This document shows, piece by piece, positions 10,551 to 20,245 of a DNA stretch of 64,000 bases. The stretch spans positions 186,001 through 250,000 of the forward strand of contig NZ_NESH01000003.1 of NCBI RefSeq assembly GCF_003063355.1, in the 5' to 3' direction. Every line of letters begins with the position of its first letter. The stretch's first letter is position 1. Made by a program: the position numbers and the translations under genes. The DNA comes from Limnohabitans sp. Bal53 (lineage in GTDB: Bacteria > Pseudomonadota > Gammaproteobacteria > Burkholderiales > Burkholderiaceae_C). The notes beneath the pieces were generated by a model. The model saw nothing but the letters and a program-made list of their open reading frames with translations, searched no databases and was not told the origin of the DNA.

Positions 10551-11111
10551 ATGGCAACACAGTCCCCTTTTTCATGGGCCGCTCAGGCGCTACCCGACAT
10601 GGTCAACCGGCTCGCAGCCAACATCCAGCCTCCGGCTTGGGTGGTGGATGAGGGGGTCAATCGCCTTGTTTTGTTCCTCAACCATGTGCTGATGAGCGAG
10701 CCCGAGGCCATGGCCCGATTGGCACGCCAAAAAGGCCAACGCATCGAGCTGGTTTGGGACCGCGTGCAACTTCAACTGATGCCCACCCCTGCAGGCCTGC
10801 TCGAACGCGGCCGCTTTGAAGGTTTTGACTTGCGTCTGACGGTGACCGAAGACTCACCCGTCTCCATCGCTTCGGCCTTGGCCCGAGGGGACAAGCCCAA
10901 GGTCCGCATCGAAGGCGATGTGCAGCTGGCTGCTGAAGTCAATTGGCTGATTGACCATGTGCGCTGGGATGCCGAAGAGGATCTGGCCCGCCTGATCGGT
11001 GACGCCCCCGCGCACACCCTCGCACAAGCTGCCCGCCAGGCCATGACGGCTTTGCGCAGTTTTGTCGCCCAACGACCCGGCACTGGGTTGCGCACGGGCA
11101 GCGCAGCATGA
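10551..11111 (+). CDS. ubiJ: Ubiquinone biosynthesis accessory factor UbiJ (SCP2 domain)
   Basis: 186 residues with an SCP2-type lipid-binding domain in the N-terminal half ([47 protein letters not shown]), then a helical tail. UbiJ binds ubiquinone intermediates and scaffolds the soluble Ubi complex. E. coli UbiJ is 201 residues and lies between ubiE and ubiB, the same relation seen here. The last 4 bp overlap ubiB (ATGA). An AATAAT hexamer at 10537-10542 lies 8 bp before the ATG and there is no normally spaced SD, so an internal, possibly leaderless promoter is plausible. Confidence 0.9.
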   Translation: MATQSPFSWAAQALPDMVNRLAANIQPPAWVVDEGVNRLVLFLNHVLMSEPEAMARLARQKGQRIELVWDRVQLQLMPTPAGLLERGRFEGFDLRLTVTEDSPVSIASALARGDKPKVRIEGDVQLAAEVNWLIDHVRWDAEEDLARLIGDAPAHTLAQAARQAMTALRSFVAQRPGTGLRTGSAA

Positions 11112-12685
11112 TGCGCTGGGGCCGTTTCGGGCGCGGTGCCTTCATCGTCTTCATCGTCTTGCGCTACGGCCTGGACGAGTTGGTGCTCTCGAGCTTTCAG
11201 AAGCCCTGGATTCGCCTCTTGGCTCGCATCCTCTCGGTGGGCCGCGACTTGCGCTCACCCCGGGCCGTACGCCTGCGCGAAGCGCTCGAGCGCCTGGGGC
11301 CGATCTTTGTGAAGTTTGGCCAGGTGCTGTCCACCCGGCGCGACCTGCTGGCCCCCGACATCGCCGAAGAATTGGCCAAACTGCAAGACCGGGTGCCACC
11401 CTTCAGTTCGGCCATCGCGGTGGCGTCGATCGAGCGGGCGTTCAACCGCCCGGTGGACGACATCTTTGAAACCTTTGAGCGCGAACCGGTCGCAAGCGCT
11501 TCGATCGCTCAGGTTCACTTTGGCACTTTGCGCGGCAAATCGGGCGAAGTGCGTGAAGTGGCTGTGAAAGTGTTGCGCCCAGGCATGCTGCCTGTGATCG
11601 ACAAAGATCTGAGCCTCATGCGCATGATGGCCGGTTGGGTGGAGAGCCTGAGCGCCGACGGCAAACGACTCAAGCCCCGCGAGGTGGTTGCCGAGTTCGA
11701 CAAATACCTGCACGACGAGCTGGACCTGGTGCGCGAAGCGGCCAACGCCGCACAGCTGCGCCGCAACATGCAGGGCCTGGATTTGGTGTTGATCCCTGAG
11801 ATGATCTGGGACTTTTGCCACCCCGAGGTCATCGTCATGGAGCGCATGCACGGCGTGCCCATCAGCCAGGTTGACCGTTTGCGCGAAGCGGGCGTGGACA
11901 TTCCCAAGCTGGCCCGCGATGGTGTGACGCTGTTTTTCACGCAGGTGTTTCGCGACGGTTTTTTCCACGCCGACATGCACCCGGGCAACATCCAGGTGAG
12001 CCTGGCTCCCGAGACCTTTGGCCGCTACATCTCCTTGGACTTTGGCATCGTGGGCACGCTCACCGAGTACGACAAGGAGTACCTGGCGCAAAACTTCACA
12101 GCGTTTTTCCGCCGCGACTACAAGCGCGTGGCAGAACTCCACATCGAGTCCGGTTGGGTGCCGCCAGAAACGCGGGTGGACGAGCTGGAGTCGGCTATCC
12201 GTGCGGTCTGCGAGCCTTACTTTGACCGCCCGCTCAAGGAAATCTCGCTGGGCATGGTGCTCATGCGCCTGTTCCAGACCTCGCGCCGCTTTCAGGTCGA
12301 GATTCAGCCACAACTGGTGTTGCTGCAAAAAACCCTGCTCAACATCGAAGGCTTGGGCCGCGACCTGGACCCTGAACTGGACCTGTGGAGCACGGCCAAG
12401 CCATTCCTAGAGACCTGGATGCTGGAGCAAATCGGGCCCAAAAAGCTCTGGGAAGAGCTCAAGGCCCAGGCCCCGCATTACGCCAAACTGCTGCCGCAGT
12501 TGCCACGTTTGCTGCATGAGTACCTGAAACAACCGAGTCAAAACGATGCCAGGCAGATAGAGCAGTTGCTGGTCGAGCAGCGCAGAACCAACAGACTGCT
12601 GCAAACCTTGATTTACGCAGGGTTGGGCTTTGTGGCCTCTTTGGTGCTGCTTCAGCTGTGGAGTCACCTGTCCTGGCGAATTTAA
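11108..12685 (+). CDS. ubiB: Ubiquinone biosynthesis ATPase/kinase-like protein UbiB
   Basis: 525-residue member of the UbiB/COQ8/ADCK atypical kinase family needed for aerobic ubiquinone synthesis, acting at the inner membrane. Signature elements are the KxGQ motif in [15 protein letters not shown], the nucleotide-binding VAVKVLRPG lysine, the catalytic loop HADMHPGNI and the metal-binding LDFGIVG. The C-terminus carries hydrophobic segments ([21 protein letters not shown]) that anchor it in the membrane. It overlaps ubiJ by 4 bp and ends the operon. The length matches E. coli UbiB (546). The polyamine transporter operon converges on it 89 bp downstream. Confidence 0.96.
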   Translation: MMRWGRFGRGAFIVFIVLRYGLDELVLSSFQKPWIRLLARILSVGRDLRSPRAVRLREALERLGPIFVKFGQVLSTRRDLLAPDIAEELAKLQDRVPPFSSAIAVASIERAFNRPVDDIFETFEREPVASASIAQVHFGTLRGKSGEVREVAVKVLRPGMLPVIDKDLSLMRMMAGWVESLSADGKRLKPREVVAEFDKYLHDELDLVREAANAAQLRRNMQGLDLVLIPEMIWDFCHPEVIVMERMHGVPISQVDRLREAGVDIPKLARDGVTLFFTQVFRDGFFHADMHPGNIQVSLAPETFGRYISLDFGIVGTLTEYDKEYLAQNFTAFFRRDYKRVAELHIESGWVPPETRVDELESAIRAVCEPYFDRPLKEISLGMVLMRLFQTSRRFQVEIQPQLVLLQKTLLNIEGLGRDLDPELDLWSTAKPFLETWMLEQIGPKKLWEELKAQAPHYAKLLPQLPRLLHEYLKQPSQNDARQIEQLLVEQRRTNRLLQTLIYAGLGFVASLVLLQLWSHLSWRI

Positions 12686-12774
12686 GTCAGCAACGGGTGC
12701 TGTCCGCTGGTCTGAATCTGCCAACGATGCGTATGCCCAGCAGCAGAGGTTGGGCGCCGTCACTGGTGCGGCCA

Positions 12775-13587
12775 TCATTGGCGTGATTTTCGGGCTTGAC
12801 GCGCGGTGTAAATGCCAAAAGCCACCACCGCCAAGGTGACGACCAACATGAGCAAGGTGGCCGCAGCGTAAATTGACGGGTTCACACCGCGCCTTGCATA
12901 GCTGAAGATCACCTGTGGCAAGGTGGTCACGCCAGGACCAGACAAAAACTCGGACACAACCACATCGTCAAAAGAAAGTGTGAAGGTCAGCAACCAACCC
13001 GCCAGCAATGCCTGGGAGATATTGGGCAAAGTCACCAAAAAGAAGACTTGCCCAGGGCGACAGCCCAGGTCCATCGCGGCCTCCTCTAGCGAGCGGTCCA
13101 TGTCCTTGAGTCGTGATTGGATCACCACCGTGGCGTAAGCCATACCCAGCAGAACATGCCCCAACACAATGGTGGTCATGCCGCGGTCAGGCCATCCCAA
13201 GCTCCGTTGGGCGCTGACCGACAACAACAGCAGCGACAAACCAATGATGACCTCGGGCATGATCAAAGGCGCATTCAGCATGGCCGTGAAGACGTTTCGG
13301 CCTCGAAATTGCGTGTATCGCACCAGGGTGTAGGCTGCCAGTGTGGCGAGCACCACGGACAAAGTAGCGCTGACGAAAGCGACCTTCAAGGAGACCAGAA
13401 AACCCTCTAGCAAGCGTGAATCATTGGCCAGTGCTTCGTACCAGCGCAAAGAAAAGCCCGTGAACCGACTGTCCTGACGGGTGCTGTTGAAGGAAAAAAC
13501 CACCAGGAACAACAGAGGCGCGAACAAGAATCCATAGACCAAACCCATCCAGAGTTTGCCGATGTGAGCATGCATCCAGCGTTTCAT
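12775..13587 (-). CDS. potI: Polyamine ABC transporter permease PotI/PotC-type
   Basis: 270-residue inner-membrane permease of the spermidine/putrescine class, with about six hydrophobic segments. The conserved EAA loop lies near residue 165-185 (LEEAAMDLGCRPGQVFFLVTLP). The start is MKRWMHAHIGK at 13587, with a strong SD AAGGAG 8 bp upstream; it overlaps potH by 4 bp (ATGA). Last gene of potF-G-H-I. Permease order and the PotF-like receptor resemble the E. coli putrescine system; the exact polyamine cannot be told from the sequence. Confidence 0.92.
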   Translation of the reverse strand: MKRWMHAHIGKLWMGLVYGFLFAPLLFLVVFSFNSTRQDSRFTGFSLRWYEALANDSRLLEGFLVSLKVAFVSATLSVVLATLAAYTLVRYTQFRGRNVFTAMLNAPLIMPEVIIGLSLLLLSVSAQRSLGWPDRGMTTIVLGHVLLGMAYATVVIQSRLKDMDRSLEEAAMDLGCRPGQVFFLVTLPNISQALLAGWLLTFTLSFDDVVVSEFLSGPGVTTLPQVIFSYARRGVNPSIYAAATLLMLVVTLAVVAFGIYTARQARKSRQ

Positions 13588-14525
13588 GAATGCTCCTTTT
13601 CGGCTTGACGGGCCACTTTGGCGTTGTACCAAGCCAAAGGCACGACCACCCCCAAAATCATGATCACAGCCAACGCAGAGGCACGCGGCCAGTTGTTGCT
13701 GCTGAACATCTCGTCCCAGACCACCCGTCCAATCATCACGTTTTCTGCCCCACCGAGCAAAGAGGGGATCACAAACTCACCCAAACAGGGGATGAACACC
13801 AACATGGAGCCTGCAACGATGCCCGAACGGCTCAGGGGCACGGTCACCAACCAGAAGGATTTCCAAGGACTGGCACCCAAATCATGCGCAGCTTCGAGCA
13901 GTCGTGGGTCCAGTTTGACCAGGTTGGCATACAAAGGCAGAACCATGAAGGGCAAGTAAACATAGGTCATGCCCACCAGCATGGAGACATCGGTGTAGAG
14001 CATTTGAATAGGCTCGTGGATCAAGCCCAGTGCCATCAAGACGTTATTGACGATGCCTTGGTCGGCCAAGATCCCTTTCCATGCGTAGACACGCAGTAAA
14101 AATGAAGTCCAAAAAGGGAGCATCACCAACATCAACAAAATTGGCCGTATGGTGGCGCTGGAGCGTGCCAGAAAATAAGCGAATGGATAGCCCAAAAAGA
14201 GGCAAAAAACGGTGGTCCAAAAGGCGTACTTGAGCGACAGCAGGTACGAGTTGATATAGAGCGTGTCGCCCCACCGGCCGTCGCTGTCGACAAAAAGACT
14301 GAGGTAGTGGCTGAGTTTGAGGTTCAGCTTCCAGCCGCCTGGCTCCGTGTGGCTGAGCAGCGGTGCAAAAGGGTTGAGTTGCTCGCCCATGTCGGTGACG
14401 CTCAAGCGCAGCAAGATCAAAAAGGGCGCAGCAAAAAACACCCATAACCAAACCGTGGGAATGCCCACCACCGTGCGTCGACCCAGTCGCAAACGCTCGA
14501 CCATGCGGGACAAAAGTTGGATCAT
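13584..14525 (-). CDS. potH: Polyamine ABC transporter permease PotH/PotB-type
   Basis: 313-residue inner-membrane permease forming a pair with PotI. A basic N-terminus (ERLRLGRRTVVG) precedes the first hydrophobic segment (VWLWVFFAAPFLILLRL), with six segments in all. The EAA loop is LEAAHDLGASPWKSFWLVTVPLS. Start ATG at 14525 overlaps the potG stop by 4 bp (ATGA), and its own stop overlaps potI in the same way, so all three cytoplasmic/membrane subunits are translationally coupled. An upstream in-frame ATG (14564) lies inside potG and is unlikely. Confidence 0.92.
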   Translation of the reverse strand: MIQLLSRMVERLRLGRRTVVGIPTVWLWVFFAAPFLILLRLSVTDMGEQLNPFAPLLSHTEPGGWKLNLKLSHYLSLFVDSDGRWGDTLYINSYLLSLKYAFWTTVFCLFLGYPFAYFLARSSATIRPILLMLVMLPFWTSFLLRVYAWKGILADQGIVNNVLMALGLIHEPIQMLYTDVSMLVGMTYVYLPFMVLPLYANLVKLDPRLLEAAHDLGASPWKSFWLVTVPLSRSGIVAGSMLVFIPCLGEFVIPSLLGGAENVMIGRVVWDEMFSSNNWPRASALAVIMILGVVVPLAWYNAKVARQAEKEHS

Positions 14526-15637
14526 GTGGTCAAGAGCACACCAGCTTGTGTGTCCCAAAAACAAGAAACCCTGTCACCCCAGACGATGTCGTCCTCATGG
14601 TTGCGGCTTCTGTTGGTTTGGGTGACTTTGATCACGCTGTCATCGGGCAGTTTCACCACATAAGTGCTGTAACTGCCCATATAGGCGATCTCGCTGACCA
14701 CACCCGAGACGACGTTGGCAGAGCCCGCAGAGCCCGAGTCGGGTGGGCGTTTGTCGATGCGGATTTTTTCAGGTCGAACGGCCAGAGATACGGCCATACC
14801 TGCCGGGTGTGAGGAGCCGTGGCCCAGGGTGAAATGGCCTTGGGGCGTCTGGACCTCGGATTGGCTGGCGTTGGCCAGGGTCAGCTGACCGTCAAACAAG
14901 TTGATGTTGCCAATGAAGTCAGCTACGAAGCGGCAATTGGGGGCTTCGTATATTTCGGTGGGGCTGCCCAATTGCAAAATTCGGCCATGGCTCATGACTG
15001 CAATGCGCGAGGCCATGGTCATGGCCTCTTCCTGGTCGTGTGTGACCATGACACAGGTCACACCAATGGACTCGATGATGTTGACCAATTCAAATTGTGT
15101 TTGTTCACGCAGTTTTTTGTCCAGCGCACCCAGGGGCTCGTCCAGCAGCAACAGTTGGGGTTTGCGTGCCAGGCTTCGGGCCAAGGCCACGCGTTGTTGT
15201 TGCCCTCCAGACAGTTGGTGGGGTTTGCGGGATGCGAACTGTTGCAGCTGCACCAATTCGAGCATGGCAGTCACCCGTTCGGCCATCGCGTCCTTGTCCA
15301 TGCCCATACGGCGCAGTCCAAAGGCGATGTTGTCCCAAACTGTCAAGTGGGGGAACAAGGCATAGGACTGGAACATCATGTTGATGGGCCGCTCGTAAGG
15401 GGGCAGCAAACTGATGTCCTGGCCGCCCAAGAAAATTTGTCCGGATGACGGTGACTCGAAACCCGCCAGCATGCGCAGCAAAGTGGATTTGCCGCAGCCT
15501 GAGCTGCCCAGCAAGGCAAAAATTTCACCTTTACCAATGTCCAGTGAGACATCATCCACGGCCAGGACGCTGTCATAACGCTTACTCAGATTCTGAATGC
15601 GAAGGAAGCCAAGCGGGTCGGGCGGGGTGAGGGTCAT
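14522..15637 (-). CDS. potG: Polyamine ABC transporter ATP-binding protein PotG/PotA-type
   Basis: 371-residue ABC ATPase that energises polyamine import. Walker A is GSSGCGKST, the signature is LSGGQQQRVALARSL, Walker B is LLLLDEPLGALD and the H-loop is CVMVTHDQEEAM. A C-terminal TOBE-type domain (about residues 270-371) contains the regulatory barrel seen in PotA/PotG. The start MTLTPPDPLGFLRI at 15637 was preferred to an ATG 48 bp upstream, which would fall near the hairpin. It lies 83 bp downstream of potF, behind a terminator-like hairpin at 15660-15694 that probably lowers its transcription relative to the receptor. Confidence 0.94.
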   Translation of the reverse strand: MTLTPPDPLGFLRIQNLSKRYDSVLAVDDVSLDIGKGEIFALLGSSGCGKSTLLRMLAGFESPSSGQIFLGGQDISLLPPYERPINMMFQSYALFPHLTVWDNIAFGLRRMGMDKDAMAERVTAMLELVQLQQFASRKPHQLSGGQQQRVALARSLARKPQLLLLDEPLGALDKKLREQTQFELVNIIESIGVTCVMVTHDQEEAMTMASRIAVMSHGRILQLGSPTEIYEAPNCRFVADFIGNINLFDGQLTLANASQSEVQTPQGHFTLGHGSSHPAGMAVSLAVRPEKIRIDKRPPDSGSAGSANVVSGVVSEIAYMGSYSTYVVKLPDDSVIKVTQTNRSRNHEDDIVWGDRVSCFWDTQAGVLLTT

Positions 15638-15659
15638 GGAAGGATCTTTCGGGTCAAAA

Positions 15660-15694
15660 CAAAAGGCTGTGCACGCGCTCGTCACAGCCTTTTG
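15660..15694 (-). terminator. Intercistronic hairpin / partial terminator between potF and potG
   Basis: Perfect 12-bp inverted repeat CAAAAGGCTGTG (15660-15671) / CACAGCCTTTTG (15683-15694) with an 11-nt loop. On the minus-strand transcript the stem ends in CCTTTTG followed by TTTTGACC, an interrupted U-rich tail. The structure lies inside the potF-potG gap, not at the operon end. This fits partial termination or a 3' stabilising stem-loop that raises receptor mRNA above that of the ATPase and permeases, as known for other ABC import operons. The role is inferred. Confidence 0.75.
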
Positions 15695-15720
15695 TCAGGT
15701 GCCAGCCAGATGGGCGGGCG

Positions 15721-16866
15721 TCACTTGCCTTGTTTGAAGGCCGTGTAGACCGAAGTCAGGGACTCGCGGGTCGCGTTGGACAGGCTCGAAGGCGAGACCG
15801 CGAGTTGCAGATTGGCTTCATCTAGAAAGACGCTCTTGTTTTGACCGACTTCGGGTGTCACTTGGGCCACGCTGGCTTTGTTGGCCGTGGGATAGCTCAG
15901 TTCATTAGTCAAAGAGGCAGACACTTCTGGCTTCAGGAAGTAATTGATGAACGCCATGGCGTTGTTGGGGTGTTTGGCATCTTTGGGGATGGCCAAGTTG
16001 TCAAAAAACAGCAAACCGCCTGTTTTGGGCAACATGGCCTCGATGTCGTGACCGCTTTTGTTTTCGATGGCACGGCTGCGGGCGATGTTGATGTCGCCAG
16101 CCCAGCCCAGCGCAACGCAAGCTTTGCCGCCGGCCAAGTCATCGATCATGGTGCTAGAAAAGAGACGGATGTCCTTGCGCACCTTGGCCAGCATCTCGCC
16201 AGCCGCCTTGTGATCGGCTGTCTCAGCCGAATAAGCGTCCTTGCCGATGTAGTGCAAAGCAGGAGGCATCACCTCCGTGGGGGAGTCCAGGTAGGCAATG
16301 CCGCAAGATTTGAGTTTGCTGGTGTAGGTCGGGTTGAAGACCAAGTCCCAGGCGTTCTCAGGCATGGGTGTGTTGCCCAAAGCCTTGGTCACTTTGCCTT
16401 TGTTGATACCCACTGTGGTGAAACTCCAAGCCCAGGGCACCAAATGGGCGTTGCCGGGGTCGACTTTGTCGAGCTTGGCCATGATGGCGCCGTCCAGATT
16501 GGCCAAGTTTGGGATTTGAGACTTGTCCAATGGTTGCAACAAACCTGCATCGATTTGGGACTTGGCAAACACTGCGCCCGGCACCACGATGTCATAACCT
16601 GAGTTGCCTGCGATCAACTTGGCTTGCAGAGCTTCGTTGTTTTCAAAGGTCTGGTAATTGACTTTGATGCCACTTTCTTTCTCAAAGTTGGCCACCATGT
16701 CTTCTGTGATGTAGTCAGGCCAGTTGTAGATGTTCAGCAGCTTCTCTTCGGTGTTGGTGGGGGCCGCTGCCGCTGCCGCCACAGGCGCCTGGGGTGCCTC
16801 TTCTTTTTTCCCGCAGGCAGTCAAGGTCAGTGCACACAAAGCGGTCAGTAGAAAACGTTTGTTCAT
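15721..16866 (-). CDS. potF: Polyamine-binding lipoprotein PotF/PotD-type
   Basis: 381-residue periplasmic substrate receptor of the ABC importer. The N-terminus is a lipoprotein signal (MNKRFLLTALCALTLTAC) with a lipobox LTAC, so it is probably anchored rather than free. After an Ala/Pro/Glu linker comes the PotF/PotD fold: LNIYNWPDYI, VANFEKESGIKV, YDIVVPGAVFAK, LQPLDKSQIPN. LGWAGDI and PKTGGLLFFDNLAIP line the expected binding cleft. The start ATG at 16866 has an SD (AGGAG) 11 bp upstream. First gene of potF-G-H-I, separated from potG by a hairpin. Resemblance is greatest to the putrescine receptor PotF, but specificity is not proven. Confidence 0.93.
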   Translation of the reverse strand: MNKRFLLTALCALTLTACGKKEEAPQAPVAAAAAAPTNTEEKLLNIYNWPDYITEDMVANFEKESGIKVNYQTFENNEALQAKLIAGNSGYDIVVPGAVFAKSQIDAGLLQPLDKSQIPNLANLDGAIMAKLDKVDPGNAHLVPWAWSFTTVGINKGKVTKALGNTPMPENAWDLVFNPTYTSKLKSCGIAYLDSPTEVMPPALHYIGKDAYSAETADHKAAGEMLAKVRKDIRLFSSTMIDDLAGGKACVALGWAGDINIARSRAIENKSGHDIEAMLPKTGGLLFFDNLAIPKDAKHPNNAMAFINYFLKPEVSASLTNELSYPTANKASVAQVTPEVGQNKSVFLDEANLQLAVSPSSLSNATRESLTSVYTAFKQGK

Positions 16867-17106
16867 GATCGTGAAAGCTCCTAAAAGTGTTGGGGCTGGT
16901 TTGGGCAGAAATAACTCAAAATTGACCTGCGCGCGATTGTATAAGAAGGCGCTTGGACCCGTTTTATTCGGGTAACCAAGGGTGGCAGAAGTCGTTTGAG
17001 CCTCTAGAGCGGTTGAAGGCTAGTGCGCTGAGAGTTCAAAAGACACTGGTGCGAGGGGTTCGAATTACAATCGAGGGTTGATATTTTTCTCTCTAGGAAC
17101 CCTCAC

Positions 17107-17436
17107 ATGCCCATTTACGCCTACAAATGCGACGCCTGCGGCCATGCCAAGGATGTTCTGCAAAAAATGAGTGACGCCCCGCTGACCGACTGCCCGGCTT
17201 GCGGCGCTCCGAAATTCAACAAACAGCTCACCGCCCCGGGTTTTCAGCTCAAGGGCACAGGCTGGTACGCCACCGACTTCAAGGGCGGTGGTGCGGCCGC
17301 AGTGCCGGCCGCAGCGGGCACCGCAGCAGATACCGTCGCCGCACCGGCACCTGCCTCAGCACCTGCCAGCGACAGTGCAGCACCTGCCTCAACGGCCAGC
17401 GCTGCAGGCTGCGCCGCTTCTTGCGCTTGCCATTGA
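17107..17436 (+). CDS. FmdB-family zinc ribbon protein
   Basis: 109-residue protein of the FmdB/CxxC_CXXC_SSSS family. The N-terminus MPIYAYKCDACGHAKDV followed by CPACGAPKF gives two CxxC knuckles of a zinc ribbon (residues 8-41). A GTGWYATDFKG segment follows, then an Ala/Pro-rich tail ending CAASCACH, a second Cys-rich end. The family was named from a formamidase regulatory gene, but most members are uncharacterised. An AGGAA SD precedes the ATG. It lies 37 bp before the DUF502 gene and upstream of aspS, a conserved arrangement in Burkholderiales. Confidence 0.9.
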   Translation: MPIYAYKCDACGHAKDVLQKMSDAPLTDCPACGAPKFNKQLTAPGFQLKGTGWYATDFKGGGAAAVPAAAGTAADTVAAPAPASAPASDSAAPASTASAAGCAASCACH

Positions 17437-17473
17437 TTTTTCTGAACGCTGACTTCACCGTTTTCCCCACCCC

Positions 17474-18139
17474 ATGAAACACCGCAGCTTCAAACAGTAT
17501 TTCGTCACCGGCTTGCTGGTGTGGCTGCCCATGGGAATCACCGTCTGGGTGATCATGTGGCTGGTGGGTATGCTCGACGCCATCTTTTTGGCGGTGCTGC
17601 ATGCGGCCGACACCTTGATCCCGGGCGTGCACGCCAGCGCCGAATACCTGCGTGGCGTGCCGGGCTTGGGCGTGGCCATTGTGGCCGTGTTCATTTTTGC
17701 CACGGGCGTGTTTGTGGCCAACATGTTTGGCCAATGGTGGCTGCGCAAATGGCACGGTCTGATGAACCGCATACCTGTGGTGCGCAGCATCTACACCAGT
17801 GTCAAGCAGGTGGCCGACACCTTGTTTTCGGGCAGTGGCCATGCATTTTCCAAAGCTTTGTTGGTCCAGTACCCGCGTCAGGGCTCGTGGACCATTGCTT
17901 TTTTGACCGGCACGCCTGGTGGTGAAGTGGCCACGCACCTGAACCAGCCCATGGTCAGTGTCTACGTGCCCACCACGCCCAACCCCACCTCGGGCTTTTT
18001 CCTGATGATGCCCAAAGCCGATGTGGTGGAGCTGGACATGAGCGTGGATGACGCGCTCAAATACATCATCTCTATGGGGGTGGTCGTGCCCGGCACGCCT
18101 GCACCCAAACCCATTGCAGCCCAGCCCAAGTTGGGCTGA
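17474..18139 (+). CDS. DUF502 family inner-membrane protein
   Basis: 221-residue membrane protein. The family start [22 protein letters not shown] is followed by a first membrane segment (about residues 12-40) and a second ([20 protein letters not shown], about 69-88). A conserved domain comes next with [20 protein letters not shown] and a C-terminal region [32 protein letters not shown]. Function is not established; some homologues are envelope-related. It is co-directional with fmdB (37 bp) and aspS (46 bp) and probably in the same operon. Confidence 0.9.
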   Translation: MKHRSFKQYFVTGLLVWLPMGITVWVIMWLVGMLDAIFLAVLHAADTLIPGVHASAEYLRGVPGLGVAIVAVFIFATGVFVANMFGQWWLRKWHGLMNRIPVVRSIYTSVKQVADTLFSGSGHAFSKALLVQYPRQGSWTIAFLTGTPGGEVATHLNQPMVSVYVPTTPNPTSGFFLMMPKADVVELDMSVDDALKYIISMGVVVPGTPAPKPIAAQPKLG

Positions 18140-18185
18140 AGCCTTTTCCGAACCCCGCTCCTGCGAATCCAGAAAGTCCTACAAC

Positions 18186-19997
18186 ATGTCCATGCGTTCC
18201 CACTATTGCGGTCTGGTGACCGAAGCCCTGATCGGCCAAACCGTGAGCCTGTGTGGCTGGGTCAACCGCCGCCGTGACCACGGTGGTGTGATCTTCATCG
18301 ACCTGCGCGACCGCGAAGGCTATGTCCAGGTGGTGTGCGACCCCGACCGCCCTGACATGTTCAAAGTCGCTGAAGACGTGCGCAACGAATATTGCGTGCA
18401 GATCAAAGGCATCGTGCGTGCGCGCCCAGACGGCACCAGCAACGAAGGCCTCAAAAGCGGCAAGATCGAAGTGCTGTGCCACGAGCTGATCGTGCTGAAT
18501 GAATCGGTCACGCCACCGTTCCAGATTGACGAAGACAACCTGTCCGAGACCACCCGTCTCACGCACCGCGTGCTGGATCTGCGCCGCCCCTACATGCAAA
18601 ACAACCTGATGCTGCGCTACAAGGTGGCCATGGAAGTGCGCAAGTACCTCGATGAAAACGGCTTTGTGGACATTGAAACCCCGATGCTCACCAAGAGCAC
18701 ACCCGAGGGCGCGCGCGACTATCTGGTGCCCAGCCGCGTGCACGACGGACAGTTCTTTGCACTGCCCCAGTCGCCCCAGTTGTTCAAGCAGCTGTTGATG
18801 GTGGCGGGCTACGACCGTTACTACCAGATCACCAAGTGCTTCCGCGACGAAGATCTGCGCGCCGATCGCCAGCCCGAATTCACCCAGATCGATATCGAAA
18901 CTTCCTTCCTGACCGAAGAAGAAATCCGCGACATGTTCCAGGGCATGATCAAACGCGTGTTCCAAAAGACCATTGGTGTGGACCTTGGCGAGTTCCCGGT
19001 CATGACCTACCAGGACGCGATGCACATCTACGGCTCGGACAAGCCTGACCTGCGTGTGAAGTTGCAGTTCACCGAAGTGACCGACGTGATGGGCGATGTG
19101 GACTTCAAGGTGTTCTCCGGTGCTGCCAACATGAAAGGCGGCCGTGTGGTCGCCCTGCGCGTGCCTGGCGGCTCGGTCGAAGGCGGCGGCATCAGCCGTG
19201 GCGAAATCGATGCCTACACCGAGTTCGTCAAGATCTACGGTGCTAAGGGCTTGGCCTACATCCGCGTCAACGACCTGTCCAAAGGTCGTGACGGTTTGCA
19301 GTCCCCCATCGTCAAGAACATCCATGACGCCGCATTGAACGCAGTGTTGGAGCGTTCAGGCGCGCAAAACGGCGATTTGATTTTCTTCGGCGCAGACAAA
19401 GCCAAGATCGTGAACGACGCCATCGGCGCATTGCGAATCAAGATTGGTCACAGCGAGTTCGGCAAGAAGAATGGTTTGTTCGAAGACCGTTGGGCCCCCA
19501 TGTGGGTGGTCGACTTCCCGATGTTCGAGTTCGACGACGAAAGCCAACGTTACACCGCCGTTCACCACCCCTTCACTGCGCCCAAAGACGGTCATGAAGA
19601 CTGGATGGTCACTGCGCCCGAGAAGTGCATCTCTAAGGGCTACGACATGGTCCTGAACGGCTGGGAAATGGGCGGCGGCTCTGTGCGTATCCACCGCGCC
19701 GACGTGCAGCAAAAAGTGTTTGACGCCTTGAAGATCACGCCCGAAGAAGCCCAGCTCAAATTCGGCTTTTTGCTCGACGCCCTGCAATACGGCGCGCCAC
19801 CACACGGTGGCCTGGCCTTCGGCCTGGACCGCATCGTCACGCTCATGACCGGTGCCGAGTCGATCCGCGATGTGATCGCCTTCCCCAAGACCCAACGTGC
19901 CCAGTGCCTGCTCACGCAAGCGCCAAGCCCAGTGGACGAGAAGCAATTGCGTGAATTGCACATCCGTCTGCGCAATGTGGATGCGGTCAAAGCCTAA
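18186..19997 (+). CDS. aspS: Aspartyl-tRNA synthetase
   Basis: Class IIb aminoacyl-tRNA synthetase charging tRNA(Asp) in the cytosol. 603 residues, close to the usual 590-600. An N-terminal OB-fold anticodon-binding domain ([25 protein letters not shown]) precedes the catalytic core: motif 2 region ([20 protein letters not shown]), the bacterial-type insertion domain, and motif 3 ([16 protein letters not shown]). Betaproteobacterial AspRS is often non-discriminating and then works with GatCAB to form Asn-tRNA; sequence alone does not settle this. Start ATG 18186 gives the conserved [10 protein letters not shown]-terminus. A 17-bp hairpin terminator follows the stop. Confidence 0.97.
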   Translation: MSMRSHYCGLVTEALIGQTVSLCGWVNRRRDHGGVIFIDLRDREGYVQVVCDPDRPDMFKVAEDVRNEYCVQIKGIVRARPDGTSNEGLKSGKIEVLCHELIVLNESVTPPFQIDEDNLSETTRLTHRVLDLRRPYMQNNLMLRYKVAMEVRKYLDENGFVDIETPMLTKSTPEGARDYLVPSRVHDGQFFALPQSPQLFKQLLMVAGYDRYYQITKCFRDEDLRADRQPEFTQIDIETSFLTEEEIRDMFQGMIKRVFQKTIGVDLGEFPVMTYQDAMHIYGSDKPDLRVKLQFTEVTDVMGDVDFKVFSGAANMKGGRVVALRVPGGSVEGGGISRGEIDAYTEFVKIYGAKGLAYIRVNDLSKGRDGLQSPIVKNIHDAALNAVLERSGAQNGDLIFFGADKAKIVNDAIGALRIKIGHSEFGKKNGLFEDRWAPMWVVDFPMFEFDDESQRYTAVHHPFTAPKDGHEDWMVTAPEKCISKGYDMVLNGWEMGGGSVRIHRADVQQKVFDALKITPEEAQLKFGFLLDALQYGAPPHGGLAFGLDRIVTLMTGAESIRDVIAFPKTQRAQCLLTQAPSPVDEKQLRELHIRLRNVDAVKA

Positions 19998-20014
19998 GCG
20001 GCTCTGAGCCCTTC

Positions 20015-20052
20015 CCAACAGCAACGCCACCTTCGGGTGGCGTTGCTGTTGG
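20015..20052 (+). terminator. UUCG-capped hairpin after aspS
   Basis: Perfect 17-bp inverted repeat: CCAACAGCAACGCCACC (20015-20031), loop TTCG (20032-20035), and GGTGGCGTTGCTGTTGG (20036-20052). It begins 18 bp after the aspS stop. The UUCG tetraloop is unusually stable. No strong T-tract follows, so it may act as a terminator with factors or as a 3' end protector. Confidence 0.75.
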
Positions 20053-20134
20053 TGGGGTTGCATTGTCTTGCCGACGCCGTCATCGCGCAGCAGCCTCAAG
20101 TCCAAAGCTTTTGTCGAGGATGGCGAAGGGCCCA

Positions 20135-20170
20135 CAAAAAAGGCTTCAAAACCGAGGTCTTGAAGCCTTT
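20135..20170 (-). terminator. Intrinsic terminator of the RNA-binding protein gene
   Basis: On the minus strand the transcript reads AAAGGCTTCAA (20170-20160), a 10-nt loop, TTGAAGCCTTT (20149-20139), and the T-run continues to 20135 (TTTTTT). An 11-bp stem plus U-tract is a classical Rho-independent terminator, 76 bp beyond the stop of the 20246-20668 gene. Confidence 0.85.
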
Positions 20171-20245
20171 GATGCCTGTATTCAACCTGACGCTGAACCA
20201 GAAATTTTGCAACGGCATTGCTGCCGTTTGCGGGGTTTGCAGGGC

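Noticed and set aside
16867..17106. GGTTCGAAT near 17059 suggesting a tRNA T-arm between potF and fmdB
   Set aside because: No acceptor, D-arm or anticodon stems can be paired around it. It is more likely fmdB promoter DNA with TACAAT at 17066-17071.
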